Counted from the first letter of the stretch, positions 8,387 through 17,330 are shown. The stretch is DNA of 48,592 bases from Bacteroidota bacterium (GCA_026391355.1 JAPLDH010000025.1:1-48592), one strand, 5' to 3'. Translations and numbers: made by a program. Notes: generated by a model from the letters alone, not told the origin.

Positions 8387-9242
8387 ATAATTTCAAGTTA
8401 TAGGCTGTGGCCAACTTTTCAGTTTCAAAAGTCCGGATTTCTTTATGCAATTTTTCACCATTAAATTCATTGGCTAATTGCATTCTCCGCAAACCGATTT
8501 TTACATATTCGTTTTGCAACTCTATACCAATGGTGTTTCTGGCAAGTTCTTTAGCGACAAAGCAAGTTGTAAATGTTCCTGAAAATGGATCCATGACAAC
8601 ATCACCTTCTTTGGAACTTGCTTTGATAATTCGTTCGAGCAATGCAATTGGTTTTTGAGTCGGGTGATTTTCGTATTCGTCCATTCGGTAACGTACTCTT
8701 GCAAATTCCCAAACATTGCCAGGAACTTTCTCGGAATTGTAAACTGTCGGGATAGCTTTTCGGTAGTCAATAAGTTTTCGTTTTGCACCTGTCTTTGCTT
8801 CAACTAAAATGGCATCTGTGTTAAAAGTATAATTGTCTGTATCTTTTACACAAAAAAGGATCGGTTCATACATTGAACCGTAATATTTTTTTGCTTGCAC
8901 GCCAGAACTGTCATAGTACCAAGCAATTCTTGATAGGATTTTAATTCTTTTACGAAGATAAATGTCAAAAAACGGCATAAACTGAGTTGCAGTCATTACA
9001 TAAAAACTACCGTTGGATTTTAGTTTCTGAATGCACAAGTCAAGCCATTTATAACACCAGTTCAGGTAGTCATCCTCCGTGCTCCATTTGTCCTTGTGGC
9101 CAATAAAGTTTTTGCCGATGTTGTATGGTGGATCCGCAAAAATTAAATCAACTGAGTTATCCATAATTTCTGTCCGCAGTACTTCAAGAGCATCTCCATG
9201 AAAAATTTTATGTCTTTCGTTACCTAATATTTCCATTGTCAA
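8346..9242 (-). CDS. Beta-class adenine-N6 DNA methyltransferase, YhdJ-like (ATGCAT type)
   Basis: A 298-residue DNA methyltransferase. Catalytic motif IV DPPYNIGKNF (residues 37-46) comes before SAM-binding motif I (DPFSGTFTT, about residue 217), the beta-class order. The middle part (WYYDSSGVQAKKYYGSMYEP, ILVEAKTGAKRKLIDYRK, KVPGNVWEF, YRMDEYENHPTQKP) closely follows what I remember of E. coli YhdJ, which methylates adenine in ATGCAT. Target specificity here is inferred from that likeness. It overlaps a truncated ORF that is probably the cognate nuclease, so it may now act alone. Confidence 0.88.
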   Translation of the reverse strand: MTMEILGNERHKIFHGDALEVLRTEIMDNSVDLIFADPPYNIGKNFIGHKDKWSTEDDYLNWCYKWLDLCIQKLKSNGSFYVMTATQFMPFFDIYLRKRIKILSRIAWYYDSSGVQAKKYYGSMYEPILFCVKDTDNYTFNTDAILVEAKTGAKRKLIDYRKAIPTVYNSEKVPGNVWEFARVRYRMDEYENHPTQKPIALLERIIKASSKEGDVVMDPFSGTFTTCFVAKELARNTIGIELQNEYVKIGLRRMQLANEFNGEKLHKEIRTFETEKLATAYNLKLFEEPNGKYFHSKH

Positions 9243-9260
9243 TTTGTGTCAAAGTCGATT

Positions 9261-9268
9261 CAAAATTA
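9261..9268 (-). promoter_or_regulatory. -7 box of the methyltransferase gene
   Basis: On the minus strand this reads TAATTTTG, matching TAnnTTTG, about 19 bases before the methyltransferase ATG. No convincing -33 box. Confidence 0.4.
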
Positions 9269-9465
9269 GTTAAAAAACAAGGTGTCAGTTTGAAATTTTA
9301 TTTGTTTTTATTCACAATGTTTATACTTACAAGGTGACCAAAAAATTCCCGTCAAAGCAGGTCCATCAAAAAATTCAATCTGAACTCAGAAATCGTCCAA
9401 TCGTAAATCAAACCGGGTTCCTGATTTTTATTGTCTTATTGGCCGGATAACATTTGATAATTCAA

Positions 9466-9473
9466 TACCTTTG
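9466..9473 (+). promoter_or_regulatory. -7 box of the RND efflux operon
   Basis: TACCTTTG, a perfect TAnnTTTG match, 29 bases upstream of the adaptor ATG at 9503. A possible -33 TTGG at 9439-9442 is spaced 23 bases, slightly long. Confidence 0.55.
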
Positions 9474-9502
9474 CCAGTGTTAAGTTCTGTTATTACACCT
9501 CT

Positions 9503-10555
9503 ATGATAAAACAACTAATTTTTCTGATTTTTTCAGTTTCTGTTGTTGCAGGAATAAGTTCATGTCATTCCGGTTCTTCCGGAACAAATAACACGGGAAA
9601 GCAGGGTTCTGCGAAACTCTTCGTGGATGGGTATATCGTGAAACCGACCACATTGGACCAAACGATCACCATCTCCGGAACCATCATCCCATTTGAAGAG
9701 ACCGTTTTGATGCCGGATGTATCGGGCCGCGTCGTTTACATTAACCTCCCCGAAGGGAAGTTCGCAAAAAAGGGGACTGTCCTGGTTAAGCTTTTTGACG
9801 GGGATCTCCAATCGAGCCTGAAGAAATTGCAAACACAACTGAAAATAGCAGAACAGACGAGGAAAAGACAGAGTGAGCTTCTAAAAGTGAATGGTTTAAG
9901 CCAGTTGGAATACGACCAGACAGATCTGCAGGTTAATTCCATACTCGACGATATTGAGGTAATGAAAGTTCAGATCAGCAAAACGGAGGTAGTAGCGCCT
10001 TTTGATGGAATAATAGGGTTGCGGAATGTAAGCGTGGGTGCCCAGGTTAACTCTTCGATCGCCCTGGCCACCATCAGGATGGTCGACCGGTTGAAACTGG
10101 ATTTCAGTGTTCCTGAAAAGTACAGCGAAGAGATCAGGGAAGGAAGGAGTGTTAGTTTTACAGTTCAGGGAGATGAGACAAAATATGAAGCGAAGGTAAT
10201 GGCTTCTGAGGAGGGGATTGAGTCGCAAACACGGAACCTGAAGGTCAGGGCCATTGTGAGCAGTAAAAACCCCGCCCTGAAACCGGGCGCTTTTGCAAAT
10301 GTTGAACTGGCGCTGAGTGAAAATAAAAATGCCCTGATGATCCCGACCCAGGCCATTATTCCTCAGGAACGGGATAAAAAAGTCATTGTTTCAAAAGGAG
10401 GAAAAGCCCGGTTTGTCGCGGTGAAAACAGGTATCAGGCAAGTCTCAAAGGTGCAAGTACTGGAAGGGATAAATGTTGGGGATACCATCGTGGTAAGTGG
10501 TTTACTTTTTATTAAACCCAAGGCGGATCTGAAGTTTTCAAAGTTTATTAAATAA
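9503..10555 (+). CDS. RND efflux periplasmic adaptor (MFP) lipoprotein
   Basis: A 350-residue HlyD/AcrA-type adaptor linking the inner-membrane pump to TolC. The signal peptide ends in a lipobox (GISSC, Cys21), so it is membrane-anchored. Following it are a biotinyl/lipoyl half (VLMPDVSGRVVYINLPEGKFAKKGTVLVKL), a short alpha-hairpin (about residues 90-145), the second lipoyl half (VVAPFDGIIGLRNVSVGAQV), a beta-barrel domain and a membrane-proximal domain ending in GDTIVVSGLLFIKPKADL. First gene of the operon adaptor-pump-outer membrane factor, 6 bases before the pump gene. Substrate cannot be told from sequence. Confidence 0.93.
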   Translation: MIKQLIFLIFSVSVVAGISSCHSGSSGTNNTGKQGSAKLFVDGYIVKPTTLDQTITISGTIIPFEETVLMPDVSGRVVYINLPEGKFAKKGTVLVKLFDGDLQSSLKKLQTQLKIAEQTRKRQSELLKVNGLSQLEYDQTDLQVNSILDDIEVMKVQISKTEVVAPFDGIIGLRNVSVGAQVNSSIALATIRMVDRLKLDFSVPEKYSEEIREGRSVSFTVQGDETKYEAKVMASEEGIESQTRNLKVRAIVSSKNPALKPGAFANVELALSENKNALMIPTQAIIPQERDKKVIVSKGGKARFVAVKTGIRQVSKVQVLEGINVGDTIVVSGLLFIKPKADLKFSKFIK

Positions 10556-10561
10556 CCGGAA

Positions 10562-13500
10562 ATGGCATCCTTATCTGATTTTGCTATAAAACGGCCCGTT
10601 GCCTCCATTGTGATGAGCCTGGTCATTGTGCTATTCGGTGTAGTAGGATATACGTTTCTGGGTATTCGCTTATATCCGGCCATTGACCCTCCGACCATCA
10701 ATGTGCAGACAAACTATACCGGTGCAAATGCCGATATCATAGAATCACAGATCACCGAACCATTAGAAAAAGCGATCAATGGTATTGAAGGCATCAAATC
10801 CATTTCTTCTTCATCATCGGTAGGCAGCAGCAACATTACTGTTGAGTTCAATGTCGGTTCTGACCTGGAAAAAGCAGCGAATGATGTGCGTGATAAAACC
10901 TCCCAGGCAGCCAGGAACCTTCCACAGGATATAGATGCACCGCCCGTGGTGAGCAAGGCAGATGCCAACAGCGACCCCATCATCACGCTTTCCATCCAGA
11001 GCACCACCATGAATGCATTGGAGTTGAGCGATTATGCTGAGAATGTCCTGCAGGAAAAGCTTCAGACCATCCCCGGTGTAAGTTCTGTCGGGCTCTACGG
11101 TCAAAAAAGACCAGCCATGCGACTCTGGCTTAACCCTGATAAAATGGCTGCTTACAATATCACCCCTGAAGATATTAATATTGCCCTGGAGAAAGAGAAT
11201 GTTGACCTTCCCGGCGGAAAGGTCCGGGGGAAATCGACAGAACTGATCGTTAAAACCTTTGGACGATTGGTTACCGAGGAAGACTTCAACAACATCATCA
11301 TCAGGCAGACCAATGACCAGGTTGTTCGCTTCAGCGATATCGGGGATGCCATGCTGGGACCAGAGAATGAAGAAATCGGAGTGAAACTCAACGGAGCAGA
11401 AGGGATCTCGCTGGCTCTTGTTCCTTTACCCGGCGCCAATCATATTGAAATCGCGAATGAATTTTACAAACGGTTCGCGGATATTCAGAAATCAACTCCT
11501 GCCGGGTTGAACCTTTATGTGGGTTACGATAAATCGAGGTTTGTCAGGCAATCTGTCAATGATGTGGCGGAAACCCTGATCATCGCCATTTCCCTCGTAG
11601 TACTTATCGTTTTTCTATTCTTTAGGAACTGGATAATTGCATTACGGCCTTTGATCGATATACCGGTTTCCCTGATCGGGTCATTCTTTATCATGTATCT
11701 CTTCGGATTTTCAGTTAATGTATTGACTTTACTGGCAATCGTCCTTGCCACCGGGCTTGTGGTTGATGATGGAATTGTAGTTACGGAAAATATCTTTAAA
11801 AAGATCGAATTGGGAATGGATCGCTGGAAGGCTGCTTTTGCAGGAACGAGAGAGATATTTTTCGCTGTTATTACCACTTCACTGACCCTGGCCATTGTTT
11901 TTATCCCGGTCATTTTCCTGTCGGGTTTTACAGGCCGTTTGTTCAGGGAATTTGGAATCGTAGTTGCAGGAGCTGTCCTTATTTCAGCCTTTGTCTCCCT
12001 GACCCTCACACCTGTTTTAAATATTAAGCTTGGCGGTAGTTTATCACGACATTCACCCTTTTATAACAAGACAGAATCCCTTTTTACCGGTCTTGATAAC
12101 GGATACAGAAAACTCCTGACCGCTTTTATGAATCGCAGGTGGTTGTCTTTCCTGATCCTTGGGCTCTCCCTGGTTGTGATTTTTATGGTGGGCAGTAATC
12201 TGAAATCGGAACTGGCTCCCCTTGAGGACCACAGCATTGTTCGTGCAAGCCTCACTGCTCCGGAAGGTACAGATTTTGATTATACCCAAACCCTGATTGA
12301 CCGAATCTGCCAGATGGAAATGGACAGTATTCCGGAAGCACGTCTTGTTTTTGGAAGAACAGCCCCTGGATTTGCATCAAGCAGCACGAACACGGGTGGC
12401 ATCAATACATTTCTTACCGAACCGGGTGAGAGAAAAGCAACCCAGCAGCAGATTTACGACAAACTGGCCAGGTTGTATAAGCGTTTCCCGGAAGCACGTA
12501 TCATTCCGAACCAGGAACAAACCATCTCTACATCACTTTCAGCAGGATCACAACTCCCGGTACAATTTGTCTTGCAAAACCTGGATTTCAGCAAATTGCA
12601 ACAATTTCTCCCAAAATTTTTAGAAGAAGCGCGCAAAGATTCTGTCTTTGGAAATGTGGATGTTAACCTTAAATTCAATAAACCGGAGTTGAATCTGACG
12701 GTTGACAGGTTAAAAGCGACCAACCTCGGGGTCAATGTGCTGGATGTTTCGAATACCCTGCAATTCGCGCTGAGCGGTCGCAGATATGGATATTTTATCA
12801 GGAACGGGAAACAATATTTTGTAATCGGACAGGTTGACCGTGCATCCCGGAGTGAACCTGCAGATGTTACCGCGTTATATGTGAGGAACAATCATGGGAA
12901 CATGATACAGCTTGATAACCTGATCAAAATGGAAGAAAACAGCAGTCCACCGACGTTGTATCATTTCAACCGTTATAAATCGGCGACCATTTCTGCTTCC
13001 CTGGCTTCCGGAAGGACATTAGGGGAAGGGATTGTTGAGATGCGGAAAATTTCGGAGAAGGTTCTCGATGATTCATTTCAGACAGCTTTGCTAGGCCCAT
13101 CCCGCGATTTTGCCGAGAGCAGTTCGAATACTTCGTTTGCCTTTATTCTGGCAATTGTCCTAATTTACCTCATCCTGGCTGCACAATTCGAGAGTTTTCT
13201 GGATCCCCTTATCATCATGCTTACCGTGCCGCTTGCTATTGCCGGGGCAGTCCTTACCCTATGGATTTTTGGACAAACATTGAATATCTTTTCCGAGATC
13301 GGAATGATCATGCTGGTCGGGATCGTTACCAAGAACGGGATCCTGATCGTGGAATTCGCCAACCAGAAACGTAAAGCCGGACTTGTCAAAGCGGAAGCAG
13401 CGTTTGAATCGGCTGCTGCCCGTTTACGCCCGATCCTGATGACCTCGCTGGCAACGATAGGTGGTGCATTGCCCATCGCCCTTGCGCTGGGGGCAGGCGC

Positions 13501-13663
13501 ACATAGCCGTGTCCCGCTCGGAATCGTGGTCGTTGGCGGTTTATTTTTTGCCCTGATATTTACTTTATTCGTGATCCCTTCAATGTATGTCGTGATGTCA
13601 GGCAACAAACCTCGCCAGGAAATAATCGACGAAAGTCTTGTGAGTCACGAACCGATAAAATAA
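10562..13663 (+). CDS. RND efflux pump, HAE1/AcrB family
   Basis: A 1033-residue inner-membrane proton-driven transporter of full family length. Seen: N-terminal SLSDFAIKRPVASIVMSLV, TM4 motif ATGLVVDDGIVVTENI with the two proton-relay Asp, VTKNGILIVEFANQ with the matching TM10 Lys, and two large periplasmic loops after TM1 and TM7. The internal repeat of two six-helix halves is evident. It starts 6 bases after the adaptor and ends 6 bases before the TolC-like gene. The family exports hydrophobic compounds and drugs; the specific substrate is unknown. Confidence 0.96.
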   Translation: MASLSDFAIKRPVASIVMSLVIVLFGVVGYTFLGIRLYPAIDPPTINVQTNYTGANADIIESQITEPLEKAINGIEGIKSISSSSSVGSSNITVEFNVGSDLEKAANDVRDKTSQAARNLPQDIDAPPVVSKADANSDPIITLSIQSTTMNALELSDYAENVLQEKLQTIPGVSSVGLYGQKRPAMRLWLNPDKMAAYNITPEDINIALEKENVDLPGGKVRGKSTELIVKTFGRLVTEEDFNNIIIRQTNDQVVRFSDIGDAMLGPENEEIGVKLNGAEGISLALVPLPGANHIEIANEFYKRFADIQKSTPAGLNLYVGYDKSRFVRQSVNDVAETLIIAISLVVLIVFLFFRNWIIALRPLIDIPVSLIGSFFIMYLFGFSVNVLTLLAIVLATGLVVDDGIVVTENIFKKIELGMDRWKAAFAGTREIFFAVITTSLTLAIVFIPVIFLSGFTGRLFREFGIVVAGAVLISAFVSLTLTPVLNIKLGGSLSRHSPFYNKTESLFTGLDNGYRKLLTAFMNRRWLSFLILGLSLVVIFMVGSNLKSELAPLEDHSIVRASLTAPEGTDFDYTQTLIDRICQMEMDSIPEARLVFGRTAPGFASSSTNTGGINTFLTEPGERKATQQQIYDKLARLYKRFPEARIIPNQEQTISTSLSAGSQLPVQFVLQNLDFSKLQQFLPKFLEEARKDSVFGNVDVNLKFNKPELNLTVDRLKATNLGVNVLDVSNTLQFALSGRRYGYFIRNGKQYFVIGQVDRASRSEPADVTALYVRNNHGNMIQLDNLIKMEENSSPPTLYHFNRYKSATISASLASGRTLGEGIVEMRKISEKVLDDSFQTALLGPSRDFAESSSNTSFAFILAIVLIYLILAAQFESFLDPLIIMLTVPLAIAGAVLTLWIFGQTLNIFSEIGMIMLVGIVTKNGILIVEFANQKRKAGLVKAEAAFESAAARLRPILMTSLATIGGALPIALALGAGAHSRVPLGIVVVGGLFFALIFTLFVIPSMYVVMSGNKPRQEIIDESLVSHEPIK

Positions 13664-13669
13664 TTCTCA

Positions 13670-14968
13670 ATGAAAAAGTTCTGTATTACTTTCATTGTAT
13701 TGTTCAGTTGCTTCACCTTTATGCAGGCACAAAAAGTTCTTACTGCAGAAGAAGCAGTGGGCATAGCACTGAAAAATAATTATGACATTCTGCTTGCAAG
13801 AACCAGTGCTGAAATTGATAAGGTTAATAATACTGCAGGCAACGCAGGGATCCTTCCCGAAATAGGGATTAACGGAAGTGATTACTTTTCCCTGAACAAT
13901 GTGGATCAAAAACTATCTTCAGGGAATAAAATTACCGCATCCAATGCTCATGCGAACACGGTAAATGCCGGCGTTGCTCTTGGCTGGACGCTGTTTGACG
14001 GGGGAAAGATGTTCGTTACCAAAAGGAAGCTCACCGAGATTCAAACACTGGGGGAAATACGCTTCCGTGATAAAGTACTTCAGACCACCTACGATGTGAT
14101 CGTTTCCTATTATAATGTGGTGAAGCAGAACCAACAGCTTCTATCCTACAATGAGGTGATCAGGTACAACCTGGAACGGGTAAGGATCCTGCAGGCAAGT
14201 TTCAACGCCGGATTGTCCCCCAAAACCGATTTGCTTCAGGCACAGATCGACCTGAATGTGTACCAGGAAAATGCCATAGATCAGCAAACGGTGATCATTG
14301 CTGCCAAAAGGGTGCTGAACCAGTTGATTTCCAGGGATATTGATACTCCTTTTGAGGTGGAGGATTCCATTGTAATTCGCGATCTGCCTGATAATAAGGA
14401 TCTTGAAAAAAAGCTTCTGAAAAACAATACCGGGATCCAGGCCGTACAAAAAGAGCTGGAAGTAACAAAACTTAGCTTGAAGGAATACTCCGCATTACGG
14501 TTCCCGACAGTAAACTTGTCAGCGGGCTATAACTTTTTACAAAGTAATAACTCCGCCTCTACAGTTACTTCGAACCGTGCTTATGGTCCCCAGTTGGGTG
14601 GAACCATTTTCATTCCGCTGTTTGAAGGTGGAAATATCCGGCGGCAGATCAATGTGGGTAAACTTCAGGTAAAGGCCGCAGGATACAGCCTGGAAGGAAT
14701 CAGGCTCGATGTGACGGCCCAGCTTCAGAATGCCCTGACCGGATATGCAAACCAGCAACGATTGTTAAAGATCGAAAAAGAAAACACCGCGCTCGTAAAA
14801 GAGAACCTGGAAATTTGCATGGATCGCCTCAGGTTGGGACAAACCACTGCACTGGAAGTCAGACAGGCAGAAGAAAGCTTTGTTGCCTCACACACCCGCC
14901 TGATCAATTTCGAATTCAATACCAAAGTTGCTGAAACCAAACTTAAGCAACTCGTTTCTGCACTCTGA
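13670..14968 (+). CDS. TolC-family outer-membrane efflux protein
   Basis: A 432-residue protein with a signal peptide (MKKFCITFIVLFSCFTFMQAQ) and two outer-membrane-efflux repeats: long coiled helices (residues about 120-190 and 330-400) with beta-barrel segments such as LGWTLFDGGKMF and GGTIFIPLFEGGNIRRQI. The paired LFDGG/LFEGG motifs mark the two halves. It is the exit duct for the RND pump encoded just upstream. Its stop codon directly abuts the convergent msrBA stop with no spacer. Confidence 0.94.
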   Translation: MKKFCITFIVLFSCFTFMQAQKVLTAEEAVGIALKNNYDILLARTSAEIDKVNNTAGNAGILPEIGINGSDYFSLNNVDQKLSSGNKITASNAHANTVNAGVALGWTLFDGGKMFVTKRKLTEIQTLGEIRFRDKVLQTTYDVIVSYYNVVKQNQQLLSYNEVIRYNLERVRILQASFNAGLSPKTDLLQAQIDLNVYQENAIDQQTVIIAAKRVLNQLISRDIDTPFEVEDSIVIRDLPDNKDLEKKLLKNNTGIQAVQKELEVTKLSLKEYSALRFPTVNLSAGYNFLQSNNSASTVTSNRAYGPQLGGTIFIPLFEGGNIRRQINVGKLQVKAAGYSLEGIRLDVTAQLQNALTGYANQQRLLKIEKENTALVKENLEICMDRLRLGQTTALEVRQAEESFVASHTRLINFEFNTKVAETKLKQLVSAL

Positions 14969-15967
14969 TCAAAACCGTTTGACATAGCCATGACAATATG
15001 GCATATGCCCATTCTTGTCGTAGTATTCCTGGTGATAATCTTCTGCTTTCCAGAACATACCTGCATTGCGAATTTCAGTAACCACTTTATAACCTTTCTC
15101 TTTCAGGAGATTGATCAGCTTTTGGGTAACCTGTTTCTGTTCATCATTGCGACAGAAAACGGCGGAACGATATTGTTCCCCCCAATCAGGACCCTGGTGG
15201 TTCAATTCAGTCGGGTCATGAATTTCGAAAAATAGCCGGGCGATATTTTCAAAGGATGTCTGGGCAGGGTCGAATACCACTTCAATGGCTTCCAGGTGAC
15301 CTGTCGTTCCTGAACAAACTTCCTTATAGGTAGGATGATCCTTATGGCCTCCTGTATACCCCACTTCCGTTGAGATCACTCCCTTTACTTTTTCCATATA
15401 ATACTGGACTCCCCAAAAACAACCCCCTGAAAATATTGCAGTATCGGTCATTTTTACCGGATCGTTCATCTTCGCAGGATCAACTTTCAGGATGCTTTCA
15501 AAATCCATGGAGATGGAATTCACGCAATAACGGGTTTCTTTAGGTGTAAAACCTTCTCCCAGGAAGACATGACCCAGATGCGCACCGCATTTTGCACATT
15601 CGATCTCCGTACGCATTCCATCTGCGTCAGGAACCCTTTTTACTGCACCGGGAATCGCATCATCAAAACTCGGCCATCCGCATTGAGCATCGAACTTGCT
15701 GTCGGACCGGAATAACCGAGCGTCGCATCGCTTGCAGGTATAAATCCCTTTTTCCGAAAATTTTTCATATTTGCCACTGAACGGAGCTTCTGTCCCTTTA
15801 TTTACGATCACCCGCTCTTCTTCGGGTGTAAGTTTCCTGTATTCCATCTTATTATTGTTTTGCGCCTGGATTTGATTTGAAGTGTGACTGCCGTCCTGCA
15901 TGCAGCCTGTTAAATGACAGAACAGCAAACATAATACAAACCATTTAATTTTATGATGGGTTGACAT
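14969..15967 (-). CDS. msrBA: MsrB-MsrA fusion lipoprotein (methionine sulfoxide reductase)
   Basis: A 332-residue two-domain repair enzyme. The N-terminal signal ends in a lipobox (HLTGC, Cys22), so the enzyme is exported and anchored. The MsrB domain (about 40-155, reducing R-sulfoxides) has two CxxC zinc motifs (CKRCD, CAKCG) and the catalytic RYCVNSISMDF Cys. The MsrA domain (about 175-332, reducing S-sulfoxides) has GCFWGVQ and GYTGG. B-before-A order is the reverse of the Neisseria PilB arrangement. It probably repairs oxidised surface or periplasmic proteins. Reductant partner is not obvious; a secreted thioredoxin-like protein is encoded far away at 44092. Confidence 0.95.
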   Translation of the reverse strand: MSTHHKIKWFVLCLLFCHLTGCMQDGSHTSNQIQAQNNNKMEYRKLTPEEERVIVNKGTEAPFSGKYEKFSEKGIYTCKRCDARLFRSDSKFDAQCGWPSFDDAIPGAVKRVPDADGMRTEIECAKCGAHLGHVFLGEGFTPKETRYCVNSISMDFESILKVDPAKMNDPVKMTDTAIFSGGCFWGVQYYMEKVKGVISTEVGYTGGHKDHPTYKEVCSGTTGHLEAIEVVFDPAQTSFENIARLFFEIHDPTELNHQGPDWGEQYRSAVFCRNDEQKQVTQKLINLLKEKGYKVVTEIRNAGMFWKAEDYHQEYYDKNGHMPYCHGYVKRF

Positions 15968-16039
15968 TTCAGTTTGTTTAAATTAGAATCGGTCTAAATA
16001 AACAAAAGTCATACCAAAGATAATAAGAAACTCATCCCG

Positions 16040-16087
16040 ACCTCAAACCTACCCCACCCCGATCCCGAAGTCTCGGGATCTTGAGGT
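16040..16087. repeat. Nested perfect hairpin in the msrBA-pfkB gap
   Basis: GATCCCGA-AGTC-TCGGGATC (16061-16080) is a perfect 8-bp-arm palindrome with a tetraloop. It is enclosed by ACCTCAA (16040-16046) and TTGAGGT (16081-16087). Both flanking genes read away from it, so a terminator role is unlikely. Confidence 0.6.
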
Positions 16088-16117
16088 TATCTCAAAAGAA
16101 CTTATTTTTTCTTTTAA

Positions 16118-16189
16118 CGCTAAGACGCCAAGACGCAAATAACAGAAAATCAATTATTTTTGTTTTAGCGACTTTGCGACTTTGCGGTG
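16118..16189. repeat. CGCAAAG-type inverted repeat, copy 2
   Basis: The left arm CGCTAAGACGCCAAGACGCA (from 16118) pairs imperfectly with a right arm TAGCGACTTTGCGACTTTGCG ending near 16187. Units of 8 bp are visible in both arms. Same family as 478-542 and 42288-42346. Confidence 0.7.
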
Positions 16190-16206
16190 ATTCTATACTT
16201 TTGAGA

Positions 16207-16247
16207 CACCCCCCGGGGGTGGGTATGTGATCGTTTTTGTACTTTTG
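16207..16247 (+). promoter_or_regulatory. Promoter region of the PfkB gene with a GC palindrome
   Basis: A -7 box TACTTTTG (16240-16247) fits TAnnTTTG and lies 22 bases before the ATG at 16269. The perfect palindrome CACCCCC-C-GGGGGTG (16207-16221) covers the place where the -33 box would be. It may be an operator, or may simply replace a -33 element. Confidence 0.45.
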
Positions 16248-16268
16248 CCGCTTACATAAAGAGGAAAA

Positions 16269-17306
16269 ATGAAAAAAATTCTTGGAATGGGCAATGCCCT
16301 GGTGGATATTATGATCCCACTGGATGATGACCTGATGCTTGCCGCACTTGACCTGCCAAAAGGCAGCATGCAGCTTGTTGACAAAGAACGGAGCAACCAG
16401 GTTCTTGAGAAGCTGAAGGGCAGGAAATGGAGCCAGTCGGCAGGTGGATCTGCCGCCAATACTATTCATGGGATTGCTTGTCTTGGAGCTCCGACCGGTT
16501 ATATCGGGGTTATCGGCGAAGATGAATTGGGAGGTTTTTTCGTCAGGGACCTGATCAATGCCGGTGTTGAGCCTCATCTTATCCACAGTACAGAAGAGAC
16601 AGGACGAGCAGTTGCCTTGATTTCCCCGGATTCGGAACGAACATTTGCCACGTACCTCGGTGCAGCGGTGGAATTGTCGGCAGAACATTTGGGAGTTCCC
16701 AGTTCCCGGTTTAAAGTTTCCAGTTCGCGGTTCCCAGTTTCCAGTTCTCAGTTTGCAGTCGGGGGTATATTCAACAGATATGATTATTTTCACATTGAGG
16801 GATATCTTGTACAGAATCACCGGTTAATTGAAACGGCCGTTGCCCTTGCAAAGCAGAATAACCTTATTGTTTCCATTGACCTGGCGAGTTACAATGTGGT
16901 GGAAGCAAACCGTGATTTTCTGGAAGAGATCATAAAAAAATATGTGGATATCGTATTTGCCAATGAAGATGAGGCAAAGGCATTTACCGGCAAAGAACCT
17001 GCGGACGCGTTGAAGGAGATCAGCAGGATGTGCAAAATTGCCATAGTAAAAACCGGCAGCAACGGTTCAATGATAAAACGGGGAAAGGAAATTTTCCGGA
17101 TTGGTATTGTTCCTGCAGAGGTTATCGACACTACCGGGGCGGGCGATCTGTACGCCTCAGGTTTTCTTTACGGGCTATCCAACGACTTTCCGCTGCAACG
17201 CTGCGGGGAAAAAGGAGCCTTACTGGCATCGGGTGTCATCGAGGTGATCGGGTCGAAGATGTCACAAGCAACATGGAAGGAATTGCAGGCGAAAGTTCTT
17301 GAATAG
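16269..17306 (+). CDS. PfkB-family sugar/nucleoside kinase, adenosine-kinase-like
   Basis: A 345-residue ribokinase-superfamily enzyme. Seen: N-terminal MGNALVDIMIPL, the GGSAANT motif (residues 59-65), DYFHIEGYLVQN, and the C-terminal anion-hole and catalytic-base motif DTTGAGD (287-293). The layout is closest to adenosine-kinase-like PfkB proteins of Bacteroidetes; the true substrate (adenosine, ribose or another sugar) is not fixed by the sequence. Residues about 143-164 are a three-fold repeat of seven residues (SSRFKVS, SSRFPVS, SSQFAVG), encoded by nine degenerate 7-bp units. They replace a short lid-region linker. A weak AGAGGA precedes the ATG. Confidence 0.87.
   Translation: MKKILGMGNALVDIMIPLDDDLMLAALDLPKGSMQLVDKERSNQVLEKLKGRKWSQSAGGSAANTIHGIACLGAPTGYIGVIGEDELGGFFVRDLINAGVEPHLIHSTEETGRAVALISPDSERTFATYLGAAVELSAEHLGVPSSRFKVSSSRFPVSSSQFAVGGIFNRYDYFHIEGYLVQNHRLIETAVALAKQNNLIVSIDLASYNVVEANRDFLEEIIKKYVDIVFANEDEAKAFTGKEPADALKEISRMCKIAIVKTGSNGSMIKRGKEIFRIGIVPAEVIDTTGAGDLYASGFLYGLSNDFPLQRCGEKGALLASGVIEVIGSKMSQATWKELQAKVLE
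16695..16757. repeat. In-frame degenerate heptamer array within the PfkB gene
   Basis: Nine successive 7-bp units of consensus GTTYCCA: GTTCCCA, GTTCCCG, GTTTAAA, GTTTCCA, GTTCGCG, GTTCCCA, GTTTCCA, GTTCTCA, GTTTGCA. The total of 63 bp is a multiple of both 7 and 3, so the reading frame is kept and each three units encode one seven-residue repeat. Confidence 0.85.
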
Positions 17307-17330
17307 TATTCCTGTGAAAAATAGTACAGA

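Noticed and set aside
16695-16757. Reading the repeat arrays as a CRISPR array
   Set aside because: Units are only 7-8 bp, degenerate and without spacers; no cas genes are present.
16092-16820. A 242-codon minus-strand frame across the PfkB 5' region
   Set aside because: It is antisense to a well-supported kinase gene and includes the heptamer and CGCAAAG repeats; no family motifs.
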